This document shows positions 16,404 through 31,765 of a DNA stretch of 31,765 nt, one piece after another. This stretch comes from Sandaracinobacteroides sp964394815 (GTDB lineage: Bacteria; Pseudomonadota; Alphaproteobacteria; Sphingomonadales; Sphingomonadaceae). The stretch is taken from contig CAYMZC010000015.1 of NCBI GenBank assembly GCA_964394815.1, positions 1-31,765 on the forward strand, in the 5' to 3' direction. Position numbers and translations under genes: made by a program. The notes below the pieces were generated by a model that was not told the DNA's origin, ran no database searches, and worked only from the letters and a program-made list of their open reading frames with translations. Each line of letters begins with the position of its first letter. Position 1 is the stretch's first letter.

Positions 16404-17282
16404 ATGCCTTCGCTGAAGGATCTGAAGGTCCGCATCGACTCGGTGAAATCCACGCAGAAGATCACCAAGGCGATGAAGATGGTGGCAGCCGCCAAGCTGC
16501 GCCGGGCACAGGAGCGGGCCGAACAGGGCCGCCCCTATGCCCAGCGCATGGACGCCGTAATCGCCAGCCTCGCGACCAAGGTGAAGCCGGGTCCGCAGAC
16601 CTCGCCCCTGCTTGCCGGCACCGGACGCGATCAGGTGCACATGCTGGTTGTCGCCACCGCAGAGCGCGGGCTCTGCGGCGGCTTCAACACCAACATCGTG
16701 CGTGCGGCCCGCCGCCGGGCTGATGAACTTGTCGCCCAGGGCAAGACGGTGAAGCTCTACCTGATCGGCCGCAAGGGCCGCGCGGTCCTCATCCGGACAC
16801 ACCGGTCCGCCATCGTCGAATCCGTCGACCTGAGCGGTCACAAGCAGGTCGGCTTCGACGTTGCGCAAGGCATCGCTGCCGATCTGATCGCCCGGTTCGA
16901 GGCCGGCGAATTCGATATCGCCACCCTCTTCTACTCGCAGTTCCGCTCCGCCCTGGTGCAGGAGCCGACGGCGCAGCAGATCATCCCGGTGAAGATTCCC
17001 GAAGTTCCGGCAGCAACCACCGCCGGCGCCGTGGTGGAATATGAACCGGACGAGGAAGCAATCCTTGTCGACCTGCTGCCTCGCAACGTGGCGGTCCAGC
17101 TCTACCGGGCGCTTCTCGAGAATGCTGCATCCGAACAGGGCGCGCGCATGACCGCGATGGACAACGCCACACGCAACGCCGGGGACATGATCACCCGCCT
17201 GACGCTGACCTACAACCGCACCCGTCAGGCCGCGATCACCAAGGAACTCATCGAAATCATTTCGGGCGCCGAAGCGCTCTAA
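16404..17282 (+). CDS. atpG: ATP synthase F1 subunit gamma
   Basis: Gamma is the central rotor shaft that couples proton-driven rotation of the c-ring to catalysis in the beta subunits. The 292-residue protein shows the conserved ends that form the coiled coil: N-terminal SLKDLKVRIDSVKSTQKITK followed by AMKMVAAAKLRRAQ, and C-terminal MTAMDNATRNAGDMI with YNRTRQAAITKELIEIISGA. The middle Rossmann-like segment includes ERGLCGGFNTNIV. An AAGGGTTAG element precedes the ATG at 16404. The 15-base gap to atpD keeps it within the operon. Confidence 0.98.
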   Translation: MPSLKDLKVRIDSVKSTQKITKAMKMVAAAKLRRAQERAEQGRPYAQRMDAVIASLATKVKPGPQTSPLLAGTGRDQVHMLVVATAERGLCGGFNTNIVRAARRRADELVAQGKTVKLYLIGRKGRAVLIRTHRSAIVESVDLSGHKQVGFDVAQGIAADLIARFEAGEFDIATLFYSQFRSALVQEPTAQQIIPVKIPEVPAATTAGAVVEYEPDEEAILVDLLPRNVAVQLYRALLENAASEQGARMTAMDNATRNAGDMITRLTLTYNRTRQAAITKELIEIISGAEAL

Positions 17283-17297
17283 CCGACAGGAAGACCC

Positions 17298-18749
<1,452 letters not shown>

Positions 18750-18753
18750 TCCG

Positions 18754-19026
18754 ATGGCTGACCTTCACTTCGAGCTCGTGAGCCCGGAAAAGCTCATCCG
18801 GTCCGGCAGCGTCCACATGGTGGTCGTGCCGGGTTCGGAAGGCGATTTCGGTGTGCTCGCGGGTCATGCCCCGATGATGAGCACCATCCGCCCGGGTGAA
18901 ATCGCCATCTATGCGACCGCTGGCGCCACGCCGGAACGCGTCCGCATCGAAGGCGGCTTTGCCGAGGTCAATGAAAAGGGGCTCACCATCCTCGCGGAAA
19001 AGGCCGAGCCGATCACGACGCACTGA
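18754..19026 (+). CDS. atpC: ATP synthase F1 subunit epsilon (short form)
   Basis: Epsilon sits at the foot of the rotor and connects gamma with the c-ring. This copy is only 90 residues and covers the N-terminal beta-sandwich (FELVSPEKLIRSGSVHMVVV, GSEGDFGVLAGHAPMMS, GGFAEVNEKGLTILAE). The C-terminal two-helix domain that inhibits ATP hydrolysis in E. coli (139 residues) is missing. Short epsilon subunits are usual in some alphaproteobacteria, where a separate zeta protein can inhibit the enzyme, so I read this as natural rather than a truncation. It is the last gene of the operon, followed by an intrinsic terminator at 19054-19093. Confidence 0.93.
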   Translation: MADLHFELVSPEKLIRSGSVHMVVVPGSEGDFGVLAGHAPMMSTIRPGEIAIYATAGATPERVRIEGGFAEVNEKGLTILAEKAEPITTH

Positions 19027-19053
19027 TGCCAGCCCGGCATCAGGCCTGACATC

Positions 19054-19093
19054 AGGGGCGGACCGGTCATTCCCGGTTCGCCCCTTCTGTTTT
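19054..19093 (+). terminator. Intrinsic terminator of the F1 ATP synthase operon
   Basis: A 13-bp stem (AGGGGCGGACCGG / CCGGTTCGCCCCT, one G-T pair) with a 6-base loop at 19054-19085 is followed by a T-rich run ending TTTT at 19093. It lies 28 bases after the atpC stop. Confidence 0.75.
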
Positions 19094-19235
19094 CGCCCCC
19101 TGGTGTTCGAACATGCCTGCAGCCCCGCGAGGGGTCCGCCGCGCGGCGCATGGCCGCATGGTGCGCAGGCTGCCAACCCGAACAGGTTGACCACGCCGCC
19201 CGCTGTGGCAATCGCTCCAGGCAAAGGAGACAGAC

Positions 19236-20378
19236 ATGCTCGACATCAGCCGCCGCACCGCCTTCAACGAAGACCACAACGCCTTCCGCGACCAGGTCCG
19301 CAAATTCTTCGCCAAGGAACTCGTCCCCAACCTCGACCGCTGGGAAGAGGAAGGCGTGGTTGACCGGAACTTCTGGCGCGCCTGCGGCGACGCCGGCCTG
19401 CTCTGCCCCACCGTGCCGGCCGAATATGGCGGCCTTGGCCTCGACTTCGGCTACAACGCCGTCATCGACGAGGAACTGGCCTATGCCGGTTCGTCGGCCG
19501 GCATCACGCTCCAGTCCGACATCGTGGCCGACTATATCGTCAACTATGGCTCGAACGAGCAGAAGGCGAAGTATCTGCCCAAGATGATCTCGGGCGAATG
19601 CATCACCGCCATCGCCATGACCGAGCCGGGCACCGGCTCCGACCTGCAGGGCATCCGCACCACCGCCAAGCGCGACGGCAATCATTATGTGCTCAACGGC
19701 TCCAAGACCTACATCACCAACGGCCAGAACGCCGACCTGGTGATCGTCGTCGCCAAGACGGAGCCGGACAAGGGCGCCAAGGGCATGAGCCTCATCCTCG
19801 TCGATGCCGGCACCCCCGGCTTCAAGAAGGGCCGCAACCTCGACAAGATCGGCCAGCATTCGGCCGACACGTCCGAGCTCTTCTTCGAGGACGTGCGCGT
19901 TCCCATCACCAACTGCCTCGGCGAAGAGAATCAGGGCTTCATCTACCTGATGAGCCAGCTGCCGCAGGAGCGCCTCGGCATCGCCATCTCGGCCATGGGC
20001 GGCGCCCAGCGCGCCTTCGACGAAGCCGTGAACTTCGTGAAGGAGCGCAAGGCCTTCGGCAAGACCGTGTTCGATTTCCAGAACACCCGCTTCGTTCTCG
20101 CCGACCTGAAGGCGAAGCTGCAGGTGGGCTGGGCGCACCTCGACGTCTGCCTCAAGAAGCATATGGCAGGCGAACTCGACGCCTTTGAAGGCGCGGCCGC
20201 CAAGCTGTTCCACACCGAACTGCAGTGGGAAGTGTGCGATGCCGCCCTTCAGCTGCATGGCGGCGCCGGCTACATGAACGAATATATGATTGCCCGCCTG
20301 TGGCGCGACGCCCGCGTGACCCGCATCTTCGGCGGCACGTCCGAGATCATGCGCGAACTGATCGGCCGCTCGATCTGA
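19236..20378 (+). CDS. Acyl-CoA dehydrogenase, long-chain (LCAD/FadE-like) type
   Basis: This FAD enzyme introduces the 2,3 double bond in acyl-CoA at the first step of beta-oxidation and passes electrons to electron-transfer flavoprotein. The 380-residue protein shows the family order: N-terminal helical domain (ELVPNLDRWEEEG), middle beta domain with AMTEPGTGSDLQGIRTTAK and YITNGQNADL, and C-terminal helical domain with KERKAFGKTVFDFQNTRF and LQLHGGAGYMNEY. The ending RIFGGTSEIMRELI has Gly where medium-chain enzymes carry the catalytic Glu. Glu263 in AFDEAVNF aligns with the helix-G base of long-chain and isovaleryl enzymes. An AAAGGAGA ribosome site sits before the ATG. The gene is alone between two terminators, so substrate cannot be fixed from context. 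Confidence 0.9.
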   Translation: MLDISRRTAFNEDHNAFRDQVRKFFAKELVPNLDRWEEEGVVDRNFWRACGDAGLLCPTVPAEYGGLGLDFGYNAVIDEELAYAGSSAGITLQSDIVADYIVNYGSNEQKAKYLPKMISGECITAIAMTEPGTGSDLQGIRTTAKRDGNHYVLNGSKTYITNGQNADLVIVVAKTEPDKGAKGMSLILVDAGTPGFKKGRNLDKIGQHSADTSELFFEDVRVPITNCLGEENQGFIYLMSQLPQERLGIAISAMGGAQRAFDEAVNFVKERKAFGKTVFDFQNTRFVLADLKAKLQVGWAHLDVCLKKHMAGELDAFEGAAAKLFHTELQWEVCDAALQLHGGAGYMNEYMIARLWRDARVTRIFGGTSEIMRELIGRSI

Positions 20379-20423
20379 TCCGCATCGGGGAGGGGTTCTT
20401 CCCTCCCCTTTCCGGCCGAAACG

Positions 20424-20459
20424 AAAAGGGGCCCGTGGCAATCGCCACGGGCCCTTTTT
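20424..20459. terminator. Bidirectional intrinsic terminator between acyl-CoA dehydrogenase and gmk
   Basis: A perfect 11-bp stem (GGGCCCGTGGC, 20429-20439; GCCACGGGCCC, 20444-20454; 4-base loop AATC) has a T-tract on its right (20455-20459) and an A-tract on its left (20424-20427). It can therefore stop transcription from both converging genes. It lies 46 bases after the dehydrogenase stop and about 40 bases after the gmk stop. Confidence 0.85.
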
Positions 20460-20499
20460 CTGTGCGACACACACAGGCCATCCGGCCACGGGCGGCCTG

Positions 20500-21137
20500 T
20501 CACTCCCCGGTCAGAAGGTCCCGCACATAGGATGCCAGGCCACGCTGACGCTCGCGGCGCAGCCGTTCGGCCGTCAGGATGGAGCGGATCTCGTGCAGGC
20601 ACTGGCCCGGGTCATCATTCACAAGGATGTAGTCATATTCCGCCCAGTGGCTGATCTCGTCTGCGGCGCGGCTCATGCGGCCGGAGATGACTTCAGCGGA
20701 ATCGCTGTTGCGGCTTTTCAGGCGCTTCTCCAGCTCTTCGATGCTGGGCGGCAGCAGGAAGACGGAAACAAGATCCCCGCCCGACTGCGACTGGCGCAGT
20801 TGCTGGGTGCCCTGCCAGTCGATGTCGAACAGGATGTCATTGCCTTCGGTCAGCGCCTGTTCGACCGGCCCGCGCGGTGTTCCATAGCGGTTGCCGAACA
20901 CATGCGCCCATTCGAGCAACTGGCCCATGGAAACCATTGCATCGAACTGGTCGTTGGTGACGAAATGATAATCCTGCCCGTTGATCTCGCCCGGCCGGGG
21001 AGGCCGCGTGGTGACGGAAACCGACATGGAAATCTGCGGGTCACCCGCAAGAAGGCGTTTCGACATTGTGGTCTTGCCCGCGCCTGAGGGCGAAGACAGG
21101 ACAAGCATCAGGCCACGACGGCCCTGGGACGGTGCGG

Positions 21138-21141
<4 letters not shown>
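20500..21141 (-). CDS. gmk: Guanylate kinase
   Basis: Gmk phosphorylates GMP to GDP with ATP, a required step for GTP, dGTP and cyclic-di-GMP pools. The 213-residue protein has a P-loop SPSGAGKT at residues 17-24, the GMP-binding segment SVSVTTRPPRPGEINGQDYH, and FDIDWQGTQQL. The proposed start is TTG at 21141, overlapping the fumC stop as TTGA, with GGAG about 11 bases upstream. It adds a short leader before RRGLMLVLSSPSG, as in related proteins. The nearest ATG, at 21108, would leave only four residues before the P-loop strand, so I prefer TTG. It is the last gene of the sspB-fumC-gmk run and ends at the bidirectional terminator. Confidence 0.92.
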
Positions 21142-22511
<1,370 letters not shown>

Positions 22512-22991
22512 CTATTTCTTGCGCTTGAAATCGAAGCTGACGACGTTCGAGCCCGGTTCCACATCCGTTTCCGGTTCCGGCGGCTCTTCCTCGACCGTTT
22601 CTTCAACGGGCACCACAAACTGGAGCGCGAAATTCACGGCCGGGTCCACGAAGCCGGTGATGGCCTTGTAGGGAATCGACAGCTTTGCCGGCACCTGGTT
22701 GAAGGTGAGGCCGACCTCGAAATAGTCTTCTGCAACGAGCAGATCCCAGTAGCGGTGCTGCAGCACCACGGTCATTTCCTCGGGGTAACGCTCCAGCAGA
22801 TGCTTCGGCAGGTCCACGCCCGGATAACGGGTGCGGAAGGCGATGAAGAAATGATGGTTTCCGGGCAGGCCACCGGATGCCGCCACATCGGTCAGCACGC
22901 GCCGGACAACAGCACGCAGACTGTCCTGGACGATCTCGTCATAGGGAATGAGGCTGTCAGGCGGTTCCTGGTTTTCTGGCGGCTCGGTCAT
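22512..22991 (-). CDS. sspB: ClpXP adaptor protein SspB (alphaproteobacterial type)
   Basis: SspB binds ssrA-tagged proteins and tethers them to ClpX for degradation. The 159-residue protein has the alphaproteobacterial SspB core: LIPYDEIVQDSLRAVVRRVL, HHFFIAFRTRYPGVDLP, YPEEMTVVLQHRYWDL and VPAKLSIPYKAITGFVDPAV. An acidic flexible linker follows (EETVEEEPPEPETDVEPG), then a short basic tail VVSFDFKRKK. That tail is the ClpX-binding (XB) type peptide known from SspB. The gene lies just downstream of ssrA on the same strand, so the tag-encoding RNA and its adaptor are neighbours. fumC begins immediately after its stop. Confidence 0.92.
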   Translation of the reverse strand: MTEPPENQEPPDSLIPYDEIVQDSLRAVVRRVLTDVAASGGLPGNHHFFIAFRTRYPGVDLPKHLLERYPEEMTVVLQHRYWDLLVAEDYFEVGLTFNQVPAKLSIPYKAITGFVDPAVNFALQFVVPVEETVEEEPPEPETDVEPGSNVVSFDFKRKK

Positions 22992-23100
22992 GCGGTCGCT
23001 TTCAGTGCCCTTCCCTCGGGCAAGCCGTCGTGGCCCGCCCTTCCCTTTGGTGCCAGACCCGCACCAGCCCGCAGGAGCGAAACCGGGCAGCCGGGCTAGT

Positions 23101-23172
23101 GGGGGGCTTCTGTTGCCCGGCGCCCCCCGAACCGCTGGAATCCGATTCTGTTACCGGGTTCGGCCCGAACCC
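23101..23172 (-). other. GC-rich hairpins between ssrA and sspB
   Basis: Two strong inverted repeats lie downstream of ssrA: GGGTTCG/CGAACCC (23156-23172, 3-base loop, perfect 7-bp stem) and a 7-bp GGGGGGC/GCCCCCC pair (23101-23107 with 23122-23128). Neither is followed by a T-tract on the minus strand, so they look more like RNA-processing or 3'-end-protecting structures than classic terminators. Confidence 0.4.
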
Positions 23173-23180
23173 TGCTCAGG

Positions 23181-23441
23181 CGTTGTAACGTTCAGCCGTT
23201 GGGCTTCTCGTTACGCAGCGATCGCAAATGCCTCGTTGTCGTTGGCATTTATCGGTTTTGAACGGTTTAACGGCGCATTCAGGCCGGGCAAAAATACCGT
23301 CTTTGAGCACACGTCTATCCTGGTTCGGCCCCGTCAGGCCCTGCGCGCACGCAAGATCTGGTGGAGCCGCCGGGTACTGCCCCCGGGTCCGCTGTACCTA
23401 TTCCACGGCATCGTTCATCGCCATCTCCGCCCGAAGGCGGC
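23181..23441 (-). ncRNA. ssrA: tmRNA, circularly permuted two-piece form
   Basis: tmRNA rescues stalled ribosomes and adds a degradation tag. On the minus strand the acceptor piece comes first: a UUCG hairpin (23427-23440), a T-arm with stem CCGGG/CCCGG, the acceptor strand CGGCTCC (23369-23363) and ACCA ending at 23359. After a 26-base spacer (23358-23333) the coding piece starts with GGGGCCG (23332-23326), followed by AACCAGGATAGACG, which resembles the E. coli tmRNA 5' end. The two strands form a 7-bp acceptor stem with G-U at the third pair, the alanine identity element. The tag frame at 23246-23211 encodes ANDNEAFAIAA plus stop. This inverted order is the permuted gene known from alphaproteobacteria. 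The stop lies in a hairpin (GTAACG/CGTTAC). Outer ends are approximate, and RNA processing is inferred. Confidence 0.93.
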
Positions 23442-23447
23442 AAAAGC

Positions 23448-23476
23448 AACATAGGGGCGGCCGTGCCGCTTTTGAA
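23448..23476 (-). promoter_or_regulatory. ssrA: Candidate promoter of ssrA
   Basis: On the minus strand TTCAAA (23471-23476), a 17-base spacer and TATGTT (23448-23453) form a plausible -35/-10 pair. Transcription would begin near 23441, exactly where the first tmRNA hairpin begins. The -35 box overlaps the region just after the glycosyltransferase stop at 23481. Confidence 0.5.
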
Positions 23477-23480
23477 GTCC

Positions 23481-24641
23481 CTAGCGTGCGCCGTGCCCGA
23501 GAATTTCAAAATAGCGGTCAAGCACGCTGTCGTTGATGGCGTCCCAGTCATAGGCGCCGGCGCGCGACAGGCTTTCGGCGCCATGGGCTGCCCTCAGCGC
23601 CGGGTCGCGGGCATAGGCCTCGAGGGCATCGGCAAAGGCGCCGATATCGGCCGGCGGCACAAGCCTGCCGGAAATGCCATCGGCCACGAGCGAACTGCTG
23701 CCGGTTGCCCGCGCCGCCACGGGCGGCACAGCGGATGCCATGGCCTCCAGCGTCACATTGCCGAATGTCTCGGTGATGGAAGGGTTCAGGAACATGTCCG
23801 ACGAGGCATAGGCCCGCCCCAGCGCCGCGCCGGTCTGGAAGCCGATGAAACTGGCGCCGGGCATGCGCTCCTCGAACCACTGGCGCGCCGGCCCGTCGCC
23901 AACGACCAGCATGTGGTGCGGCACCCCGCGCCGCCTGAGCTCTTCACCGACGGCGGATACGATATCGAGCCCCTTTTCCAGCACCAGCCTGCCGACAAAG
24001 ACAATGACCGGCGTCCCGAGGGCGATGCCGAGGCTGTCGCGCCAGGCCATGTCGCGGGCTTCCGGCCGGAAGATGTGGCGATCGACGCCACGGCTCCAGA
24101 TATGGATCCGTTCGGAATACCCTTCATCGCGCAGCACGGCGGCCATGCTTTCGGATGGCGCATAGATTTCGGCGAGATCCGCATAGAAGCGCTTGAGCAG
24201 CCTTTCGACGCCCCGCCTGATGAAACCGATTCCATAATAATCGAAATAGGTCTCGAACCGCGTGTGGACAGAAGCGACGACCGGCACGCGGCTGGCCTGC
24301 GCCCAGCGCTTGGCGGCATGTCCAAGCCAGTCGGGCGCTGAAAGATGCACGATATCCGGCTGGAAGGCCTCCAGATCGCGGCGCTGGGCCGGCGGCAGCC
24401 CAAGGGCGAGCCGGTATTCACCCCGCCCCGGTATCGGGATGGAAGGCACCCCCACAAGCGTGCCCGTTGGCGGGAAGGCAGGCTTGCTGACGACTGCCGA
24501 ATAGACACGCGGCTCGATCCCGCGCGCCAGCATGCGCCCCACGAGGCGGTTGAGCGCCTGGTTGGCGCCATCCTTCACATAATTGTAATTGCCCGAAAAG
24601 ACGGCGACGCGAAGCGGCGCGGGGCAAGGCTTGCTGGTCAT
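23481..24641 (-). CDS. GT4-family glycosyltransferase
   Basis: This is a retaining glycosyltransferase with the GT-B fold. The N-terminal acceptor domain starts RVAVFSGNYNYVKDGANQAL, with the glycine-poor loop seen in GDP-mannose/UDP-sugar GT4 enzymes. The C-terminal donor domain contains VIVFVGRLVLEKGLDIV, HHMLVVGDGPA and the signature ITETFGNVTLEAMAS, whose two Glu residues (E-x-F-G ... E) are conserved in GT4 for donor-sugar binding. It resembles alpha-mannosyltransferases of the MgtA/PimB-like group, but the donor and acceptor cannot be settled from sequence. With the ATG at 24641 it has 386 residues. A GTG at 24698 would add 19 residues; neither start has a strong ribosome site. It stands alone between ssrA and the PEP-CTERM gene and is not part of the polysaccharide cluster at the left. 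Confidence 0.85.
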   Translation of the reverse strand: MTSKPCPAPLRVAVFSGNYNYVKDGANQALNRLVGRMLARGIEPRVYSAVVSKPAFPPTGTLVGVPSIPIPGRGEYRLALGLPPAQRRDLEAFQPDIVHLSAPDWLGHAAKRWAQASRVPVVASVHTRFETYFDYYGIGFIRRGVERLLKRFYADLAEIYAPSESMAAVLRDEGYSERIHIWSRGVDRHIFRPEARDMAWRDSLGIALGTPVIVFVGRLVLEKGLDIVSAVGEELRRRGVPHHMLVVGDGPARQWFEERMPGASFIGFQTGAALGRAYASSDMFLNPSITETFGNVTLEAMASAVPPVAARATGSSSLVADGISGRLVPPADIGAFADALEAYARDPALRAAHGAESLSRAGAYDWDAINDSVLDRYFEILGHGAR

Positions 24642-24736
24642 GATGGGGGCGCTAGCGCGGGAGTGTGGCACCCATTGGGCACCCGCTGCGCTTTTCACGA
24701 TACAAGACTATCCTGGCAATCATGCGCAACAGGAAA

Positions 24737-24764
24737 GGGCCCGGCGGCGTGTGCCGCCAGGCCC
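24737..24764 (-). terminator. Candidate intrinsic terminator of the PEP-CTERM gene
   Basis: About 25 bases beyond the stop at 24790, the minus strand carries a GC-rich hairpin (GGGCCTGGCGGC / GCCGCCGGGCCC with a mismatch, short ACAC loop) followed by CTTTCCTGTT. The T-tract is imperfect. Confidence 0.55.
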
Positions 24765-24789
24765 CTCCCCCGTTTGACCGCTAATCCGA

Positions 24790-25425
24790 TCAGGCAGCGA
24801 CGTGCGACACGCGACGGCGGCGGGCCGCGAAGCCCACGAGGCCGAAGCCCGTGATCAGCATGGCCCAGGTAGCCGGCTCGGGAACACCGCCCGGCGTTGC
24901 CGAACCGAAAGTGATATCATCGAAACCGGTCTGGTTGGCGGTGCCGCCGAAGTCGATGGAATAGGCGGTGCCTGCGAAGTTCACGCCGACTGCCGTCCAG
25001 TTGCAGAAAGCACCGGTCGGGTCACCAGAGCAGTTGTCGCTGAACTGGGCGTCGAGTTGCAGCGTGGCCAGCACATTACCGGTTCCGCCAAGACCGTCAT
25101 AGACGGTGACCGAAGCCGCCGTGGACGAGGAATAGAAGAAGCTGAAGCCGGTGGTGAAACCATTGGTAACATCGAGGATGGAGTCGTTCGAATCGAGGAA
25201 GAACATGATGGTGTTCGAGCTCGGCTCATTGGCGAAGTTGCCGTCCCCGCCATCATCGGCATCGACAAGCGCCAACGTGGTGTCGGAGAAGATGTAATCC
25301 GGTGCATAATAATTGCCAACCGGATTGTAGTTACCGACACCCTCGAAATCGAGAACGACGACCGATGCCGATGCTGGCGCCGCGATGGCGGTGGCGACTG
25401 CGGCTGCAAGTGCGAATTTTTTCAT
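24790..25425 (-). CDS. PEP-CTERM sorting-domain secreted protein
   Basis: This 211-residue protein begins MKKFALAAAVATAIAAPASA, a clear Sec signal peptide with cleavage near residue 20. The mature part is acidic and rich in Gly, Asn, Ser and Thr (predicted beta-rich), with two cysteines eight residues apart (NCSGDPTGAFCNW) that could form a disulfide. It ends with a PEP-CTERM sorting signal: VPEPATWAM, a hydrophobic helix (LITGFGLVGFAA) and a basic RRRR tail. Such proteins are processed at the membrane by an exosortase, often linked to exopolysaccharide or biofilm, though no exosortase gene is present here. The ATG at 25425 has a strong AGGAGGG site six bases upstream; an earlier in-frame start at 25443 is unlikely. 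No enzyme or binding domain is recognised. Confidence 0.85.
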   Translation of the reverse strand: MKKFALAAAVATAIAAPASASVVVLDFEGVGNYNPVGNYYAPDYIFSDTTLALVDADDGGDGNFANEPSSNTIMFFLDSNDSILDVTNGFTTGFSFFYSSSTAASVTVYDGLGGTGNVLATLQLDAQFSDNCSGDPTGAFCNWTAVGVNFAGTAYSIDFGGTANQTGFDDITFGSATPGGVPEPATWAMLITGFGLVGFAARRRRVSHVAA

Positions 25426-25476
25426 GGATGCCCTCCTGTTCAAACAAGCCCCATGAAGGGGACATTGGAACAGGGT

Positions 25477-25489
25477 GCATGAATCATGC
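25477..25489. promoter_or_regulatory. Palindrome, possible operator, upstream of the PEP-CTERM gene
   Basis: A 13-base perfect palindrome with one central base (GCATGA-A-TCATGC) lies about 52 bases upstream of the PEP-CTERM ATG. It sits just downstream of the candidate promoter, where a repressor would block initiation. No binding protein is identified. Confidence 0.4.
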
Positions 25490-25494
25490 CAAAT

Positions 25495-25524
25495 TAGTTA
25501 TTCGGGTTTTTTCGTTCCCAGCAA
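25495..25524 (-). promoter_or_regulatory. Candidate promoter of the PEP-CTERM gene
   Basis: On the minus strand TTGCTG (25519-25524), an 18-base spacer and TAACTA (25495-25500) form a possible sigma-70 promoter about 70 bases upstream of the ATG. It was found by eye. Confidence 0.3.
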
Positions 25525-25626
25525 GGAACTTGCCATAAACAGATCTCGAACCACTACAGGAAAACTGTAAGGATTCCCGACAGTCCCCTTGGTTAACGGA
25601 CGACCCGCTTGCGCTCGCAGCCCATG

Positions 25627-25661
25627 AAAAAGGCCGCCCGGACCATCTGATCCGGGCGGCC
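25627..25661 (-). terminator. Intrinsic terminator of the rpoB-rpoC operon
   Basis: A perfect 11-bp stem (GGCCGCCCGGA, 25632-25642; TCCGGGCGGCC, 25651-25661; 8-base loop) is followed on the minus strand by a T-tract (25631-25627). It lies 34 bases after the rpoC stop. Confidence 0.85.
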
Positions 25662-25695
25662 ATATTCAGTTTTCGATGCAGTGCAGGAAGGGCGA

Positions 25696-29883
<4,188 letters not shown>

Positions 29884-29925
29884 ATCAGCTCCTCACCCCG
29901 TCCGGGGTCGGTCAAGATCTTGTGC

Positions 29926-31733
<1,808 letters not shown>

Positions 31734-31765
31734 AGATCGGAAGAGCACACGTCTGAACTCCAGTC
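31734..31765 (+). other. Illumina TruSeq adapter sequence (not genomic)
   Basis: The final 32 bases match the standard Illumina read-1 3' adapter exactly, starting AGATCGGAAGAGCACACG and ending at the contig edge. The rpoB reading frame matches the family up to 31733 and stops making sense from 31734. This is untrimmed adapter read into the end of the assembly. On the minus strand it gives rise to the spurious peptide start MCSSDL. Confidence 0.98.

Noticed and set aside
18909..20489. 526-codon minus-strand open frame opposite the acyl-CoA dehydrogenase
   Set aside because: Antisense shadow that also crosses two terminators.
23181..23441. Conventional one-piece tmRNA or a tRNA gene
   Set aside because: The CCA-ending acceptor strand lies before the GGGG 5' strand in transcription order, which only fits the permuted form; no anticodon arm is present.
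24661..24789. Small gene between the glycosyltransferase and the PEP-CTERM protein
   Set aside because: The stretch is occupied by a terminator hairpin and the leader of the glycosyltransferase; no coding signal was seen.

Overview
The window is about 31.7 kb of GC-rich bacterial chromosome, most likely from an alphaproteobacterium of the Sphingomonadales type. The evidence is an atpHAGDC operon, a circularly permuted (two-piece) ssrA gene next to an alphaproteobacterial-type sspB, a PEP-CTERM secreted protein, and the neighbourhood secB / Tim44-like / mltA / smr. Both ends look like assembly edges. The left end lies in a decayed IS630-family transposase. The last 32 bases (31734-31765) are Illumina sequencing adapter, not genome.

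Left region (1-3769), accessory: reading on the minus strand from the right there is a Wzx-like flippase, a relic of the 3' end of putA joined to the C-terminal piece of a hexapeptide acyltransferase, a conspicuously AT-rich Wzy-like polymerase, and the IS630 relic. This is the edge of a surface-polysaccharide (O-antigen or exopolysaccharide) locus beside putA. A 111-bp direct repeat (101/111 identical) of the putA 3' end brackets the flippase, which marks a recombination scar.

Housekeeping blocks (3770-31733): putA (proline to glutamate); a small Flp-type pilin; a minus-strand run secB-murJ-trpS-P1 peptidase, the peptidase being frameshifted; a divergent plus-strand run Tim44-like-mltA-smr, coupled by stop/start overlaps; the F1 ATP synthase operon atpH-atpA-atpG-atpD-atpC with a terminator; a long-chain-type acyl-CoA dehydrogenase ending at a bidirectional terminator shared with the convergent run sspB-fumC-gmk; ssrA (tmRNA) just upstream of sspB, so the tag-encoding RNA and the adaptor that delivers tagged proteins to ClpXP sit together; a GT4 glycosyltransferase; a PEP-CTERM protein; and the rpoB-rpoC operon with its terminator. 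rpoB is cut by the contig end, and only its C-terminal 601 residues are present.

I found no CRISPR array, prophage, or obviously new multi-gene defence or metabolic system. The most informative items are the rearranged polysaccharide/putA boundary, the permuted ssrA-sspB pair, the frameshifted peptidase, a palindrome in the PEP-CTERM gene promoter region, and the adapter read-through at the right edge.
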